Below, in pieces: positions 45,024 through 54,131 of a stretch of DNA of 64,000 bases. Positions within the stretch are counted from its first letter, which is position 1. Each line of letters begins with the position of its first letter. Under the pieces are notes generated by a model. It saw only the letters and a list, made by a program, of their open reading frames with translations, made no database searches and had not been told where the DNA came from. This DNA is from Rhizobacter sp. SG703 (GTDB taxonomy: Bacteria; Pseudomonadota; Gammaproteobacteria; Burkholderiales; Burkholderiaceae_C): contig NZ_JAAZQK010000006.1 of the NCBI RefSeq assembly GCF_012275445.1, positions 324,825 to 388,824 on the forward strand. Reading direction: 5' to 3'. The translations under genes and the position numbers were made by a program.

Positions 45024-46945
45024 CCGAAAACCGGCACTACCAGGTGGTCATCCTGGCCGGCGGCCAGGGCACGCGCCTGCGCGCGCGCACCGGCGACCTG
45101 CCCAAGCCCATGGTGCCTGTGCTCGGCCGGCCGCTGCTGGAGCACCAGGTGGAACTGTGCCGCGCCCATGGCTTCACCGACATCGTGATGCTGCTGCACT
45201 ACCGCCCGCAGGCGGTGATCGACCATTTCGGCGACGGCTCGGCCTGGGGCGTGCGGCTGGGCTACGAGATCGAGGCGGTGCCGCGGGGCACCGCCGGCGC
45301 ACTGCGCGACGTGCTGCCGCGGCTGGACAGCCGCTTCCTGGTGCTCTATGGCGACACCTTCGTCGACGTCGACCTGCGCGCACTGTGGAACGCCCACCTC
45401 GCGCACAGTGCCGACGCCACGCTGGTGCTGCACCCGAACGACCACCCGCAGGACTCCGACCTGGTCGCCCTCGCGGCCGACGGCTTCGTGCGCGGCATCT
45501 TCCCGTACCCGCACGCGCCGGACGCGGTGCTGCACAACCAGGTCAACGCCGCGCTGTACGTGATGGAGCGCGACGGACTGGCCCGGCACGTCCCAGAGCA
45601 GGGCCTGTCCGACATCGCCAAGCACCTGTTCCCGGCCCTGCTGGCGGACGGCCGGCGGCTGTACGGCCACGTGACGCCCGAGTACATCAAGGACTGCGGC
45701 ACGCCCGAGCGCCTCGACAAGATCGAACGCGACATCAACAACGGCACGGTCGACCGCCTGTCGGCGCGCGCCCTGCGCAGCGCCGTGTTCCTCGACCGCG
45801 ATGGCACAATCAACCGCGAGGTCGACCACCTGCGCGATGCCGCACAGCTCGAGTTGCTGCCTGGCGCCGCGGAGGCGATCCGCCGCATTAACCGGGCGGG
45901 CCGGCTCGCGGTGGTGGTCACCAATCAGCCGGTGCTGGCGCGCGGCGACCTCACCGAGGCCGGCCTCGACCGCATCCACGCCAAGCTCGAGTCGCTGCTC
46001 GGCGCGAGCGGCGCCTTCCTGGACCGCATCTACGTGTGCCCGCACCATCCCGAGCGCGGCTTCGCCAGCGAGGTGCCGGCGCTGAAGATCGACTGCGCGT
46101 GCCGCAAGCCCAGCATCGGCCTGATCGAGCAGGCACGCCGCGAGCTGGGCATCGGCTCGAACACGTCCTGGATGGTCGGCGATTCGACCGCCGATATCGA
46201 GGCAGCCCGCCGTGCCGGCCTGCGGTCGGTGCTGGTGCGCACCGGCCACGCCGGACGCGACGATAAGCAGCCGCTGCGCCCTGACTACACCGCCCCGGAC
46301 CTGGCCGCGGCCACCGACTGGATCCTGCACGGGCACGCTCAGATGAGCCGCCGCCTCGCGCCGCTGGCAGCGGCTTGCACGAGCGGTGTGCGCAGCGTGC
46401 TGGTCGGTGGCCTGTCCCATGCCGGCAAGAGTTCCGCCGCCCAGGTTCTCAAGGAGCTGCTGGCAGCGCTCGGCGTCACCGCCCATGTCATCGGTCTCGA
46501 CAGCTGGCTGCGGCCGGGCGCCGACCGGCCGGAAGGCCAGGGCGTGCTGCAGCGCTACGACATGGCCGAAGCCGAGCGGGTGCTGGGGGACCTGGCCCGG
46601 TCCGCGCAGCGCGTCACGCTGGACACGCTGGTGCACGATCGCAAGGCACGAGTCATGCATCGCCATCCGCTGCGTCATTCCATCGGCCCGGACGACGTGC
46701 TGATCGTCGAAGGGGTGACGGCGCTGCTGTCCGAGCCGCTGCTGCAGCTGGCTCAACTGCGCCTGTACGTCGAGACCCCCGAGCCGCAACGCCTCGACCG
46801 CCTGCGCGCCGACTACGCGTGGCGCGGCGTGGACGCCACAGAAATCGAGCGGCGGCTCGTGGCGCGAGCCGTCGACGAACAGCCCGTCGTCGTCGCCGCG
46901 CGCGAACGCGCACAGCACATCATTTCTTCAGGAGCACCCGCGTGA
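45020..46945 (+). CDS. three-domain fusion: HddC-like nucleotidyltransferase, GmhB-like phosphatase, P-loop kinase-like domain
   Basis: A 641-residue fusion. Residues about 8-240: sugar-1-phosphate nucleotidyltransferase (LAGGQGTRLR at 12-21, PKPMVPV, GDTFVDVD), resembling HddC or GmhB-linked guanylyltransferases. Residues about 253-445: HAD-IIIA phosphatase with nucleophile Asp259 and Asp261 (FLDRDGTINRE), zinc-loop Cys and His residues in VCPHHPERG and CACRKP, and VGDS. Residues about 455-641: Walker A GLSHAGKS (464-471) with uridine kinase-like VEGVTALL. The first two make GDP-heptose from heptose 1,7-bisphosphate. The role of the third is unknown. The frame is continuous with no sign of sequencing error. 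Confidence 0.85.
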   Translation: MTENRHYQVVILAGGQGTRLRARTGDLPKPMVPVLGRPLLEHQVELCRAHGFTDIVMLLHYRPQAVIDHFGDGSAWGVRLGYEIEAVPRGTAGALRDVLPRLDSRFLVLYGDTFVDVDLRALWNAHLAHSADATLVLHPNDHPQDSDLVALAADGFVRGIFPYPHAPDAVLHNQVNAALYVMERDGLARHVPEQGLSDIAKHLFPALLADGRRLYGHVTPEYIKDCGTPERLDKIERDINNGTVDRLSARALRSAVFLDRDGTINREVDHLRDAAQLELLPGAAEAIRRINRAGRLAVVVTNQPVLARGDLTEAGLDRIHAKLESLLGASGAFLDRIYVCPHHPERGFASEVPALKIDCACRKPSIGLIEQARRELGIGSNTSWMVGDSTADIEAARRAGLRSVLVRTGHAGRDDKQPLRPDYTAPDLAAATDWILHGHAQMSRRLAPLAAACTSGVRSVLVGGLSHAGKSSAAQVLKELLAALGVTAHVIGLDSWLRPGADRPEGQGVLQRYDMAEAERVLGDLARSAQRVTLDTLVHDRKARVMHRHPLRHSIGPDDVLIVEGVTALLSEPLLQLAQLRLYVETPEPQRLDRLRADYAWRGVDATEIERRLVARAVDEQPVVVAARERAQHIISSGAPA

Positions 46946-47928
46946 TCGTCAGCAAGACGCCCCTTCGCATGAGTTTCGTCGGCGGCGGCAGCGACCTGCC
47001 CGCCTACTATCGCGAGGAAACCGGCGCGGTCCTGTCGACGTCGATCGACAAGTACATGTACATCTGCGTCAACCGCAAGTTCGACGGCAGCATCCGCGTC
47101 AGCTACACGCGCACCGAAGAGGTCTCGTCGCCGGCGGACGTCCAGCACCCGCTGGTGCGCGAGGCGCTCGACATGGTCGGCATCCCGGGCGGCATCGAGA
47201 TCGCGTCGATGGCCGACATCCCGTCGCACGGCTCGGGGCTCGGTTCGTCCAGCACCTACACCGTCGGCCTGCTGAATGCGCTGTTCGCCTACCGGGGTCG
47301 CTACGCCTCCAAGGAGGAGCTGGCGCGGCTCGCCTGCGAGATCGAGATCGGCCGCTGCAAGGAACCGATCGGCAAGCAGGACCAGTACGCCGCCGCCTTC
47401 GGCGGGATGAACTTGATCCGCTTCCATCCCGACGAGACGGTCTCCGTCGACCCGGTGATCTGCAAGCCGCAGCTGCTGGCCGAACTCGAGGCGTCGACGC
47501 TGGTGCTGTTCACCGGGCGCACCCGCAGCGCATCGGCCGTGCTGGCCCAGCAATCGGCCGCGCTGCGCGAACTCGACCGCCGCGTGCTGATGCGGCGCAT
47601 GGTGGAGCTCGCCTTCGAGTTCAAGCGCGAGCTCGAGTCCGGCCGCCTCGACAACATTGGCAGCCTGCTGGACGAGAACTGGCGACTGAAGGCGCAGATG
47701 ACCGCTGGCATCAGCGACCCGCAGATCGACGACTGGTATGCCACCGGGATTGCCCATGGGGCGCTCGGGGGCAAGTTGCTCGGTGCCGGCAACGGCGGCT
47801 TCATGATGTTCCATGCCCCCGAACACAGCCATGCCCGGATCACCGCGGCACTGCCCGGCCTGCAGCCGGTCAGGTTCAGGTTCGATCGCAATGGTGCGCA
47901 GATCGTCTTTTTTCAACCCTATGAGTGA
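46942..47928 (+). CDS. hddA: GHMP kinase, D-glycero-alpha-D-manno-heptose 7-phosphate kinase (HddA-like)
   Basis: A 328-residue kinase giving heptose 1,7-bisphosphate. N-terminal KTPLRMSFVGGGSDLP is the GHMP sugar-binding signature, and GSGLGSSS the phosphate loop. The C-terminal GGKLLGAGNGGFMMF motif is also present. The start is GTG at 46942 with AGGAG 7 nt upstream, overlapping the fusion gene by 4 bp. It is placed between the fusion and gmhA-like gene, so all four GDP-heptose steps are contiguous. Confidence 0.9.
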   Translation: MIVSKTPLRMSFVGGGSDLPAYYREETGAVLSTSIDKYMYICVNRKFDGSIRVSYTRTEEVSSPADVQHPLVREALDMVGIPGGIEIASMADIPSHGSGLGSSSTYTVGLLNALFAYRGRYASKEELARLACEIEIGRCKEPIGKQDQYAAAFGGMNLIRFHPDETVSVDPVICKPQLLAELEASTLVLFTGRTRSASAVLAQQSAALRELDRRVLMRRMVELAFEFKRELESGRLDNIGSLLDENWRLKAQMTAGISDPQIDDWYATGIAHGALGGKLLGAGNGGFMMFHAPEHSHARITAALPGLQPVRFRFDRNGAQIVFFQPYE

Positions 47929-47931
47929 TTC

Positions 47932-48504
47932 ATGAGCACAGAATTCTCGGTTTCCAACTACCTGTCGGCGCACGCGCGCTTAGCCAAGGAACTCGACACC
48001 GCCGCGATCCAGCACGGCATCGACGTGATCCGGGCGGCCTTCGACGCCGGCCGAAAGATTATCACCTGCGGCAACGGCGGCAGCGCGTCGACCGCCTCGC
48101 ACTACATCACCGACTGGAACAAGATGGTGAACCTGGCGACCGGCAAGCGTTTTCGCGGCCTGTCGCTGGCCGACAACGTCGGGCTGATCACCGCCTACGG
48201 CAACGACCTAAGCTACGACGAGGTGTTCGCCGGGCAGCTGCGTGCCATCCTCGACGAAGGCGACCTGCTGGTGGCCATCAGCGGCAGTGGCAACTCGCCC
48301 AACGTGCTGAAGGCGGTCGAGTACGCGAACCAGGCAGGCGGCCAGACCCTCGCGGTCGCCGGCTACGACGGGGGCAAGCTCAAACAGATTGCCCAGCACT
48401 GCGTGCTGATCCCGTCCTTCGACATGCAGCTGTGCGAAGACGCGCACCTGATGTTCGGCCACATGGTGATGAAGACGCTGTGCGGCACGTCGATCAAGCA
48501 TTGA
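47932..48504 (+). CDS. gmhA: SIS-domain phosphoheptose isomerase (GmhA-like)
   Basis: A 190-residue sugar isomerase converting sedoheptulose 7-phosphate to D-glycero-D-manno-heptose 7-phosphate. The active-site segments are CGNGGSASTASHY, ISGSGNSPNV and a CEDAHLMFGH C-terminal His. It differs from housekeeping GmhA in ITDWNKMVNL, so this looks like a locus-specific copy. A second gmhA for core LPS may exist elsewhere in the genome. It begins 3 bp after hddA. Confidence 0.87.
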   Translation: MSTEFSVSNYLSAHARLAKELDTAAIQHGIDVIRAAFDAGRKIITCGNGGSASTASHYITDWNKMVNLATGKRFRGLSLADNVGLITAYGNDLSYDEVFAGQLRAILDEGDLLVAISGSGNSPNVLKAVEYANQAGGQTLAVAGYDGGKLKQIAQHCVLIPSFDMQLCEDAHLMFGHMVMKTLCGTSIKH

Positions 48505-48517
48505 ACGGCCACGGTTG

Positions 48518-49720
48518 ATGATGGCGCTGGGCCAGCAGAAGGTGACGCCCGCGACGGCATCGGCCGATCGCGCAGGCGGTAGCCGTGCCCTGGCGATGAC
48601 GCTCGGCCTGTTCATCGCCAGCTTTCTCGTGACGCGCCAGACGCAAGTGCCCGCGCTGGGAGGGTTGGCGGCGCCGTGGTCGCTGCTGGTCGCCGTGCTC
48701 GGCCTGCGCTGGCAGCGCTCGATGGCTTGGTTGCTGCCGATGTGTGCCTACGGCAGCCTGTCGCTGCTCGCCTCGCTGATGCTCGGGGTGGAATTCGCCA
48801 ACACCATTCGCTTCCTGCTCGTCACCGTGGGCACGCTGCTGGCCTTCCACATGGCACCAGCGGCGATCTCGGCGCGGCTCGCGCTGGTTCCATTGATCAT
48901 GCAGTCCGCGCTCATCGTCGCCATTTCGCTGAGCCTCGCCGTGCTGCAGGACATCGAGGCGGCCAGCGCCATCCGCTCGATGGTGCTCGAATCGAACTGG
49001 GGCGACATCTACTCGTTCGACGGCCTTTACTACCGCGTCCAGTTGATCGGCAACGCGTTGATCCCGCTGCTGTTCCTGGTGTCGCTGTGGCGCTGGCGAC
49101 AGGGGCTGTACTACCGCGTGGCGACCGCGGTGGCCCTGCTCGGGCTGGTGGCCGCCGGCAACCTCACCTACGTGGTGGTCGCGCTGGTCGCGATCCTGAT
49201 GCGCACCTGGCAAATCGCGCGCCGCAGCCTCGCGGCCCGCGTCATGATCGGCGTCGTGATCTGCGCCGGACTCGCGGTCGCCGGGGACATCGCCTCGGAC
49301 GCCTTCAGCAAGAAGTTCGGTGCAAACGATTCGTCGATGGGCGTGCGCTTCGACCAGATCGACGTCGCGGTCTCGGTGTGGAGCGAATCGTCGTCGCGCT
49401 TCGTGTTCGGCAGCGGGCTGGGTTCGAGCTTCCCCGACGGACGCGAGCGCGCGTATTCCGAATCGCAGTACATCGAGCTGCAATCGCTCTACCTGTTCGT
49501 GCAGCTGGGCGTTCTCGGCTCGGCCATCTACCTCGCCACCCTCGCCTTCAGCGCACGCGAATGCCTGAACAAGGACGGGCAACGCATCTTCTGGCTCTAC
49601 ATGCTGTCGGGCATCACGAACCCGTACATCCTCGACACCAACCAGATCATCGCGGCGATGCTGCTGGTGTGCCTGTTCCCCCGGCGGACACGCGTCCCGA
49701 CCTCACCTCCGACTCCATGA
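48518..49720 (+). CDS. Wzy-like O-antigen polymerase
   Basis: A 400-residue membrane protein with about 10 hydrophobic helices, and one longer extracytoplasmic loop (about 265-325) rich in polar residues (FGANDSSMGVRFDQIDVAVSVW), as in Wzy and O-antigen ligases. RFVFGSGLGSSF resembles the Wzy_C motif. It is the only polymerase candidate in the window. The ATG at 48518 is preferred over TTG at 48515; ATG at 48521 is also possible. Confidence 0.72.
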   Translation: MMALGQQKVTPATASADRAGGSRALAMTLGLFIASFLVTRQTQVPALGGLAAPWSLLVAVLGLRWQRSMAWLLPMCAYGSLSLLASLMLGVEFANTIRFLLVTVGTLLAFHMAPAAISARLALVPLIMQSALIVAISLSLAVLQDIEAASAIRSMVLESNWGDIYSFDGLYYRVQLIGNALIPLLFLVSLWRWRQGLYYRVATAVALLGLVAAGNLTYVVVALVAILMRTWQIARRSLAARVMIGVVICAGLAVAGDIASDAFSKKFGANDSSMGVRFDQIDVAVSVWSESSSRFVFGSGLGSSFPDGRERAYSESQYIELQSLYLFVQLGVLGSAIYLATLAFSARECLNKDGQRIFWLYMLSGITNPYILDTNQIIAAMLLVCLFPRRTRVPTSPPTP

Positions 49721-50820
49721 CCTATTTCGCCAGCTGCTTCATCGCAGGCCTGCTCGCCACCTTGTTCATCATGCGCTCGTCGCTGCGCCATGGGCACCTG
49801 TCGGCCGACCACGACCTGAGCGGACCGCAGAAATTCCACACGCGGCCGGTGCCGCGCGTCGGCGGCGGCGGCATCATGCTGGCGGTGCTGGTTGGCGCCG
49901 GCATCGCCGAATGGAGCGATTCGCCGGTGGCCCGTGCGCTGTGGCTGCTGATCGTCTGCAGCGTGCCCGCGTTCGCCGCCGGCATCGCCGAGGACCTGAC
50001 CAAGAACGTCTCGCCGCGCCGGCGCCTGATCGCCACCGCGGTGTCAGCATCGCTCGCGATCTGGCTGCTCGATGCGGTGATCACGCGCACGGCCATCCCG
50101 GTCGTGGATCCGCTGCTGCGGTGGCTGCCGATGGTGTCCGTTCTGCTGACGGTGTTCGTGATCACCGGCGTGGCCAACGCTGTCAACATCATCGACGGGT
50201 TCAACGGACTCGCATCGATGTGCGTGCTGATGATGATGCTGGCACTCAGCTACGTGTCGTTCCAGGTCAACGATGCCTTCGTGCTGACCTCCACCCTCAT
50301 CGTCGCCGGTGCGGTACTCGGCTTCTTCATCTGGAACTTCCCCGCCGGACTCATCTTCCTCGGCGACGGCGGGGCCTACCTGCTCGGCTTCCTGCTGGGC
50401 GAACTGAGCATCCTGCTGCTGGGACGCAACGCGGCCATCTCGCCGATCTTTCCGCTGCTGCTGTGCGCCTATCCGATCTTCGAGACCATCTTCACGATCT
50501 ACCGGCGCAAGGTGGTGCGGGGCGTGGCGACGGCACAGCCCGACGGCATCCACCTTCACACGCTGATCCACCGCCGGCTGATCCGCTGGACGCTGAGCGA
50601 CAACCTGGAGGGCAGGCGCCTGACGCGCCGCAACTCGATGACCTCGCCCTACCTGTGGCTACTGTGCCTGACCTCGGTGATCCCGAGCCTGCTGTGGTGG
50701 AACGACACCGCCGTGTTGTCGTGGTTCCTGCTGCTCTTCGTCGTGCTCTACGTCTGGATCTACAGCCGCATCGTGCGCTTCAAGACGCCCAAGTGGCTCA
50801 TCTTCCGCCGCGTCACCTGA
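49717..50820 (+). CDS. WecA-like polyprenyl-phosphate glycosyl-1-phosphate transferase
   Basis: A 367-residue polytopic enzyme that starts glycan synthesis by adding sugar-1-phosphate to undecaprenyl phosphate. Motifs: FHTRPVPRVGGGGIM, NAVNIIDGFNGLAS, FLGDGGAYLLGF and HLHTLIHRR (His-rich). The usual Asp-Asp motif (DDxxD/N) is replaced by AEDLTKN. C-terminal TM helices extend beyond the core. It ends the left arm, 18 bp from the convergent sulfatase-like gene. Confidence 0.85.
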   Translation: MTYFASCFIAGLLATLFIMRSSLRHGHLSADHDLSGPQKFHTRPVPRVGGGGIMLAVLVGAGIAEWSDSPVARALWLLIVCSVPAFAAGIAEDLTKNVSPRRRLIATAVSASLAIWLLDAVITRTAIPVVDPLLRWLPMVSVLLTVFVITGVANAVNIIDGFNGLASMCVLMMMLALSYVSFQVNDAFVLTSTLIVAGAVLGFFIWNFPAGLIFLGDGGAYLLGFLLGELSILLLGRNAAISPIFPLLLCAYPIFETIFTIYRRKVVRGVATAQPDGIHLHTLIHRRLIRWTLSDNLEGRRLTRRNSMTSPYLWLLCLTSVIPSLLWWNDTAVLSWFLLLFVVLYVWIYSRIVRFKTPKWLIFRRVT

Positions 50821-50838
50821 CACACGCCGGGCGTTGCC

Positions 50839-52239
50839 TCAGCGCGGAACCAGTACCACGGCCGGCACGCGGTCGACGATGAACTGATCGCGCAGGGCCG
50901 TGCCGACGAACGGCGGCGCATGGTCGCCGACCAGCAGGACCAGCGGTGTGTCGTCCAGGCCCAGCAGCATATCGTGGAGGCTACGCAGCAGCGCGTGTTG
51001 GATGGCGATCAGCTGGCAGACATCCCGGCCGGTATGCGCTGCGTCGCAGCGTGCCTGGGCGTCAGGCGACACGCCTGCTTCGATCGGCACCGGCAAGTGG
51101 CTGTTGAGTGTCAACAGGTAGACGAACTGCCGGCTGCGCCGAAGTTCGGTGCCAGCGCGTTGCACGAGGTCGGTATCGCAGGCCCCGCGAAAGGCGCCGC
51201 CGCAGCGCCGGGCCCCCGACGGTGACAGCTCTTCGCCAAACTCGATCTGCTGCAGGCCGATGCGCGGCCACCAGTCGCGACGATCGAACATGTTGCCCGA
51301 GAAGCCGTGCAGCCCGACGCTGTGCCAGCCCTGCGCGGCCAATCTGGCCGGCAGGCAGCGCCCCGCCAGCTCGGGCGTGATACTGCGGTAGTCGCCGGCA
51401 AGCCCGCACAGACCACGCAGTTCGCCGGCAACCGTCGCGCCGCGAAACGGCAGCTGGCGCTCGACCACCTCGTAGCGTGCCGACATGCCGGCGTCGACCA
51501 GCCCGGCACGCAACCACTCGCGGACACCGGTGTCGCGATGCAGGCCCATCGACTCGACCATCACGAGCAGGATGCTGCGGTTCGGATGCGCTGCGGCCCA
51601 GGCGTCGACGTCGACCACGTCGGAGACGGATTCGCCCTTCGGCAGGGTGTCCAGCGGTCCCGGCGGCCGGGCCACGGCAACGGCCCGTGCAACCGTGAGC
51701 AACGGACTGGAGGCGACGTTCTCGGCCTCGATACGGGACGCCCGCATCGAGAGGTAGGAGGAGCCGTTCAACACGTCGAGCAGCACGATCGGCAGCGACA
51801 CGATGAGCGCCGCCCGCCAATCGATGCGCCGGCGCATCAGCCGCCAGCTCATCGCAGCACAGGTGCAGAAGGCCAGCAGCACGGCAGCGTTCTGCCAGCT
51901 GACGAATGCCAACAGATCCAGGCGGCCCGCGAAGCGCGTGGCATCCACGAACGACCCGACCGAGCCGAAGAAGTAGATCCGGGAGGCCGAAGTCACCGCG
52001 TCGGCGAGCCACGACACGCACAGCACGGCCAAGCCCACGCTGGGACCCAGGCCCGACGCCAGGGCCACCACCACGGAGTCGACACTGAACCAGGCCCGGT
52101 CGAGGAAAAAAAAGCGGCCGAGTACCCAGTACGGCAAGTTCGCAACGCACAATAGCGCGGCATAGCGCAAGATCGCCGGCAGCAGCAACTCGCGCAGCCG
52201 CGATCGCGGGATCATCAGTACATCAGGTCGAGCGGTCAT
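50839..52239 (-). CDS. membrane sulfatase-fold transferase (LTA synthase/phosphoethanolamine-transferase-like)
   Basis: A 466-residue protein with about five N-terminal helices (up to about 160) and a periplasmic alkaline phosphatase-fold domain. Glu229 (MVESMG) is a metal site, Thr269 (GATVAGELRG) the predicted nucleophile; VGLHGFS, TLNSHLPV and GDHAPPF supply metal and phosphate ligands. Relatives transfer phosphoglycerol or phosphoethanolamine. It might decorate the glycan; no substrate can be read. It overlaps the next upstream gene by 4 bp. Confidence 0.75.
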   Translation of the reverse strand: MTARPDVLMIPRSRLRELLLPAILRYAALLCVANLPYWVLGRFFFLDRAWFSVDSVVVALASGLGPSVGLAVLCVSWLADAVTSASRIYFFGSVGSFVDATRFAGRLDLLAFVSWQNAAVLLAFCTCAAMSWRLMRRRIDWRAALIVSLPIVLLDVLNGSSYLSMRASRIEAENVASSPLLTVARAVAVARPPGPLDTLPKGESVSDVVDVDAWAAAHPNRSILLVMVESMGLHRDTGVREWLRAGLVDAGMSARYEVVERQLPFRGATVAGELRGLCGLAGDYRSITPELAGRCLPARLAAQGWHSVGLHGFSGNMFDRRDWWPRIGLQQIEFGEELSPSGARRCGGAFRGACDTDLVQRAGTELRRSRQFVYLLTLNSHLPVPIEAGVSPDAQARCDAAHTGRDVCQLIAIQHALLRSLHDMLLGLDDTPLVLLVGDHAPPFVGTALRDQFIVDRVPAVVLVPR

Positions 52240-54131
52240 TGCATCTGGTATTCAGCGACAAACTTGCGCAGCCGTTCCCGCACGGCCGAACTGAGGGGTG
52301 CCACCTCGTCGCTGCGCAGCCATTGCAACAAGTCGTCGGCCCACACGCCGTCGGCCTGCGGTTGCAACTTGGCAATGCGCAGGCGAGGGTGCCGCGAGGG
52401 AAGCGTCTGGTCGGTGTCGGCCAGCAGTTCCTCGTAAAGCTTCTCGCCCGAGCGCAAGCCGCTGTAGACGATGCTGATCTCGTTCTCGTGGTGGCCCGAC
52501 AGCCTGATCATGTCGCGCGCCAGGTCGACGATCTTCACCGGTTCGCCCATGTCCAGCACGTAGACTTGGCCGCTGTCGGCCAGCGCGGCGGCCTGCAGCA
52601 CCAGTCGGCAGGCTTCCGGGATCGTCATGAAGTACCGCGTGATCTCCGGGTGCGTGACCGTGATCGGCCCGCCCTTGGCGATCTGCGCCTTGAACTTTGG
52701 GATCACGCTGCCGCTGGAGCCGAGCACGTTGCCGAAGCGCACGGCCGCGAAGCGCGTGCTGAATCCCTGCGTGGCCATGTGCGACAACACCATCTCCGCG
52801 GCCCGCTTGCTGGCACCCATCACATTGGTCGGATTGACGGCCTTATCGGTCGAAATCAGCACGAAGCGCTCGGCGCCCGATCGGGCTGCCGCGGTCGCGG
52901 CATGCCAGGTGCCGAGTGTGTTGTTCTGCAGCGCAGCCCAGGCGTTGTCGTCTTCCATCAGCGGCACGTGCTTGAAGGCCGCGGCATGGAACACCAGCTG
53001 CGGGCGATGCTGTTCGCACGTGGCCTGCAGGTGGGCGAGATTCTTCACGTCGCCCATTAGCCGCACCAGCGGCAGGTGCGGATGCGATTCGGACAGCCCC
53101 TGCTCGATCTGGTACAGCGCGAATTCGCTGAGTTCGTACAGCACCAGCTTGGCCGGCCCGTACAGCGCCAGCTGGCGGCACAGCTCGGAACCGATCGAGC
53201 CGCCGGCGCCCGTCACCAGCACCACCTTGCCGCTGACCAGGTCCGAGATGCCCGCCTCGTCCAGGCGCACCGGGTCGCGTCCGAGCAGGTCTTCGGGTTC
53301 AATGCTGCGCACCCGTTCGATCCGAGCCGCTCCGCTTCGCAGCTCACTGAACGACGGCACCGTGAGCACCGGCAGGCCGCTCGCCGCGGCCAGTTCGATG
53401 GCCCGGCGGCGCTGGATCGCACTGGCACCGGGCATCGCCGTGATCACATGGGTCGCCTCGGGGAGGACCGCCAGCCCCGGCAGGTCGTCCAGCGTGCCCA
53501 GCACCGGCACGCCGAATATCCGCGCACCCTGCTTGGCGGGATCGTCGTCCAGCAACCCGAGCACCGTCCACCCCTCCTGGTGCAGACCCGCGAGCAGCAG
53601 CCTGGCCGCCTCGCCGGCACCGAGCACCACAGCCCGCCGCACTTCGCTGTCGCTGCCGGTGATGCGCGAGCGCACGTGCTCGTACAGCATGCGGTAGCCC
53701 AGGCGAGCCATGCACAGTCCGATCAGCGAAATCAGCGGGTGCAGCACCAGCACGGTACGCGGCACCTGCGCCAGCCGCAGCATCAGCACGCAGACGGCGC
53801 TCAGCAGTCCCGCCACCGCGCAGGTCAGCAGCAGACGCTTCAGCTCGCCGAAGCCCGAGAAGCGCCACATCGCGTTGGGCACCCTGGCCATCCAGAGCAC
53901 CGCGAGGTAGGCGCCCGTCACCGCCAGCATCACCCAGTGGTCGTAAACGGGACGCGCCTGCCAGGAGCGCTCGAAGCCCAGGCGAAACAGATAGGCGATG
54001 TTCCAGGCGAGGGCGATGACCACGCCGTCGACCAGCATCGTCAGCGGCCGGCGGCGCAGTCGCAACCTGGCCAGCAGCCGATCAAAGCGGTTCCAGAAGC
54101 CGGGCGACGTCATGTGAGAGGAAGGCGTCAT
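52236..54131 (-). CDS. WbpM/FlaA1-type UDP-N-acetylglucosamine 4,6-dehydratase, membrane form
   Basis: A 631-residue protein. Four membrane helices (about 30-140) precede a nucleotide-binding domain, then the SDR catalytic part with VTGAGGSIGSELCRQL (about 306-321). STDKAVNPTNVMGASKR shows the Met-for-Tyr change typical of this family, with the acidic residue and Lys used instead. The product would be UDP-4-keto-6-deoxy sugar, a precursor of QuiNAc, FucNAc or 4-amino sugars. The start at 54131 overlaps the sugar transferase stop; 54113 is a second choice. Confidence 0.88.
   Translation of the reverse strand: MTPSSHMTSPGFWNRFDRLLARLRLRRRPLTMLVDGVVIALAWNIAYLFRLGFERSWQARPVYDHWVMLAVTGAYLAVLWMARVPNAMWRFSGFGELKRLLLTCAVAGLLSAVCVLMLRLAQVPRTVLVLHPLISLIGLCMARLGYRMLYEHVRSRITGSDSEVRRAVVLGAGEAARLLLAGLHQEGWTVLGLLDDDPAKQGARIFGVPVLGTLDDLPGLAVLPEATHVITAMPGASAIQRRRAIELAAASGLPVLTVPSFSELRSGAARIERVRSIEPEDLLGRDPVRLDEAGISDLVSGKVVLVTGAGGSIGSELCRQLALYGPAKLVLYELSEFALYQIEQGLSESHPHLPLVRLMGDVKNLAHLQATCEQHRPQLVFHAAAFKHVPLMEDDNAWAALQNNTLGTWHAATAAARSGAERFVLISTDKAVNPTNVMGASKRAAEMVLSHMATQGFSTRFAAVRFGNVLGSSGSVIPKFKAQIAKGGPITVTHPEITRYFMTIPEACRLVLQAAALADSGQVYVLDMGEPVKIVDLARDMIRLSGHHENEISIVYSGLRSGEKLYEELLADTDQTLPSRHPRLRIAKLQPQADGVWADDLLQWLRSDEVAPLSSAVRERLRKFVAEYQMQ

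Noticed and set aside
45020-46945. assembly error joining two or three genes
   Set aside because: The three domains follow in one uninterrupted frame with normal linkers and codon use, and the flanking 4-bp overlaps at both ends fit a single gene.
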